From Gammaproteobacteria bacterium (GTDB taxonomy: Bacteria > Pseudomonadota > Gammaproteobacteria > Eutrophobiales > Eutrophobiaceae): 39,128 nt of DNA. Under the pieces are notes generated by a model that searched no databases, had not been told where the DNA came from, and saw nothing but the letters and a program-made list of their open reading frames with translations. Location: positions 1 through 39,128 of the forward strand of contig QNEM01000003.1 of NCBI GenBank assembly GCA_003645215.1, written 5' to 3'. Both the position numbers and the translations under genes were made by a program. Below are positions 38,863 through 39,128 of the stretch, piece after piece (the stretch's first letter is position 1; every line of letters begins with the position of its first letter).

Positions 38863-39128
38863 CTAAATAGAGGCTTGTACACAGCGCAAAATTCCGTAGT
38901 CATAGCTTTCTTCCAGGGCTTCGTAGACCTGTTTTAAACGTCCCTGTTCTTCATCCTCCAGAGATTCAATCGCGAAAACTATCTCATCGTATTCCCGCTG
39001 ATCAAGATCGAGGACTTCTTTAACATCTAACAAGCCTGCTTCAATGGCTTCAGACAAATGCGCATAAATAGTTGAATGTTTCAGCTCACGTTTACTGACA
39101 ATTTTCTCAACATCTTCACCCCGTTGGA
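38863..39128 (-). CDS. C-terminal part of a RecQ-type helicase or related protein with RecQ-associated helix-turn-helix (HTH_40) domain; truncated by window edge
   Basis: Minus-strand reading open to the edge: QRGEDVEKIVSKRELKHSTIYAHLSEAIEAGLLDVKEVLDLDQREYDEIVFAIESLEDEEQGRLKQVYEALEESYDYGILRCVQASI*; the STIYAHLSEAIEAG pattern resembles the RecQ C-terminal HTH. Confidence 0.55.
   Translation of the reverse strand, partial: QRGEDVEKIVSKRELKHSTIYAHLSEAIEAGLLDVKEVLDLDQREYDEIVFAIESLEDEEQGRLKQVYEALEESYDYGILRCVQASI

Noticed and set aside
1-39128. Prophage, toxin-antitoxin, restriction-modification or other defence island
   Set aside because: No integrase, transposase, nuclease, methylase or structural phage genes were recognised among the long ORFs.

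Overview
This window looks like chromosomal DNA from a gammaproteobacterium with moderate GC. It is mostly housekeeping and metabolic genes with some accessory islands. In order it holds: two paralogous Hanks-type Ser/Thr kinases (one truncated at the left edge, one with a C-terminal cyclic-nucleotide-binding domain) flanking a CBS-domain protein and pgi; a 2-aminoethylphosphonate (AEP) biosynthesis cluster (LicC-like nucleotidyltransferase, PEP mutase fused to a nucleotidyltransferase, phosphonopyruvate decarboxylase, AEP transaminase); dxs split by a frameshift; hpnH, an MlaC/HpnM-like protein and MlaA; glcDEF; rng and yhdP; a partial Mrp/Mbh-type antiporter operon (E-F-G-A C-terminal part-B, with no C or D subunit in the window); nudJ-mnmA; acnB; a DUF4124 protein; icd-aceK convergent with aceA; clpS-clpA; and the 3' end of a RecQ-like HTH-domain protein. 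No tRNA, rRNA, CRISPR array or intact IS element was recognised. The observations most worth a second look are the dxs frameshift, the shared DFS (instead of DFG) motif in both kinases together with the kinase-CNBD architecture, the AEP cluster with two nucleotidyltransferase modules next to hopanoid/lipid-transport genes, the Mrp operon without C/D subunits, a ~120-nt near-perfect hairpin element after clpA, and several intergenic repeats and inverted repeats. I did not find a clearly undescribed defence or mobile system. All family calls come from reading the translations by eye; no database search was run.
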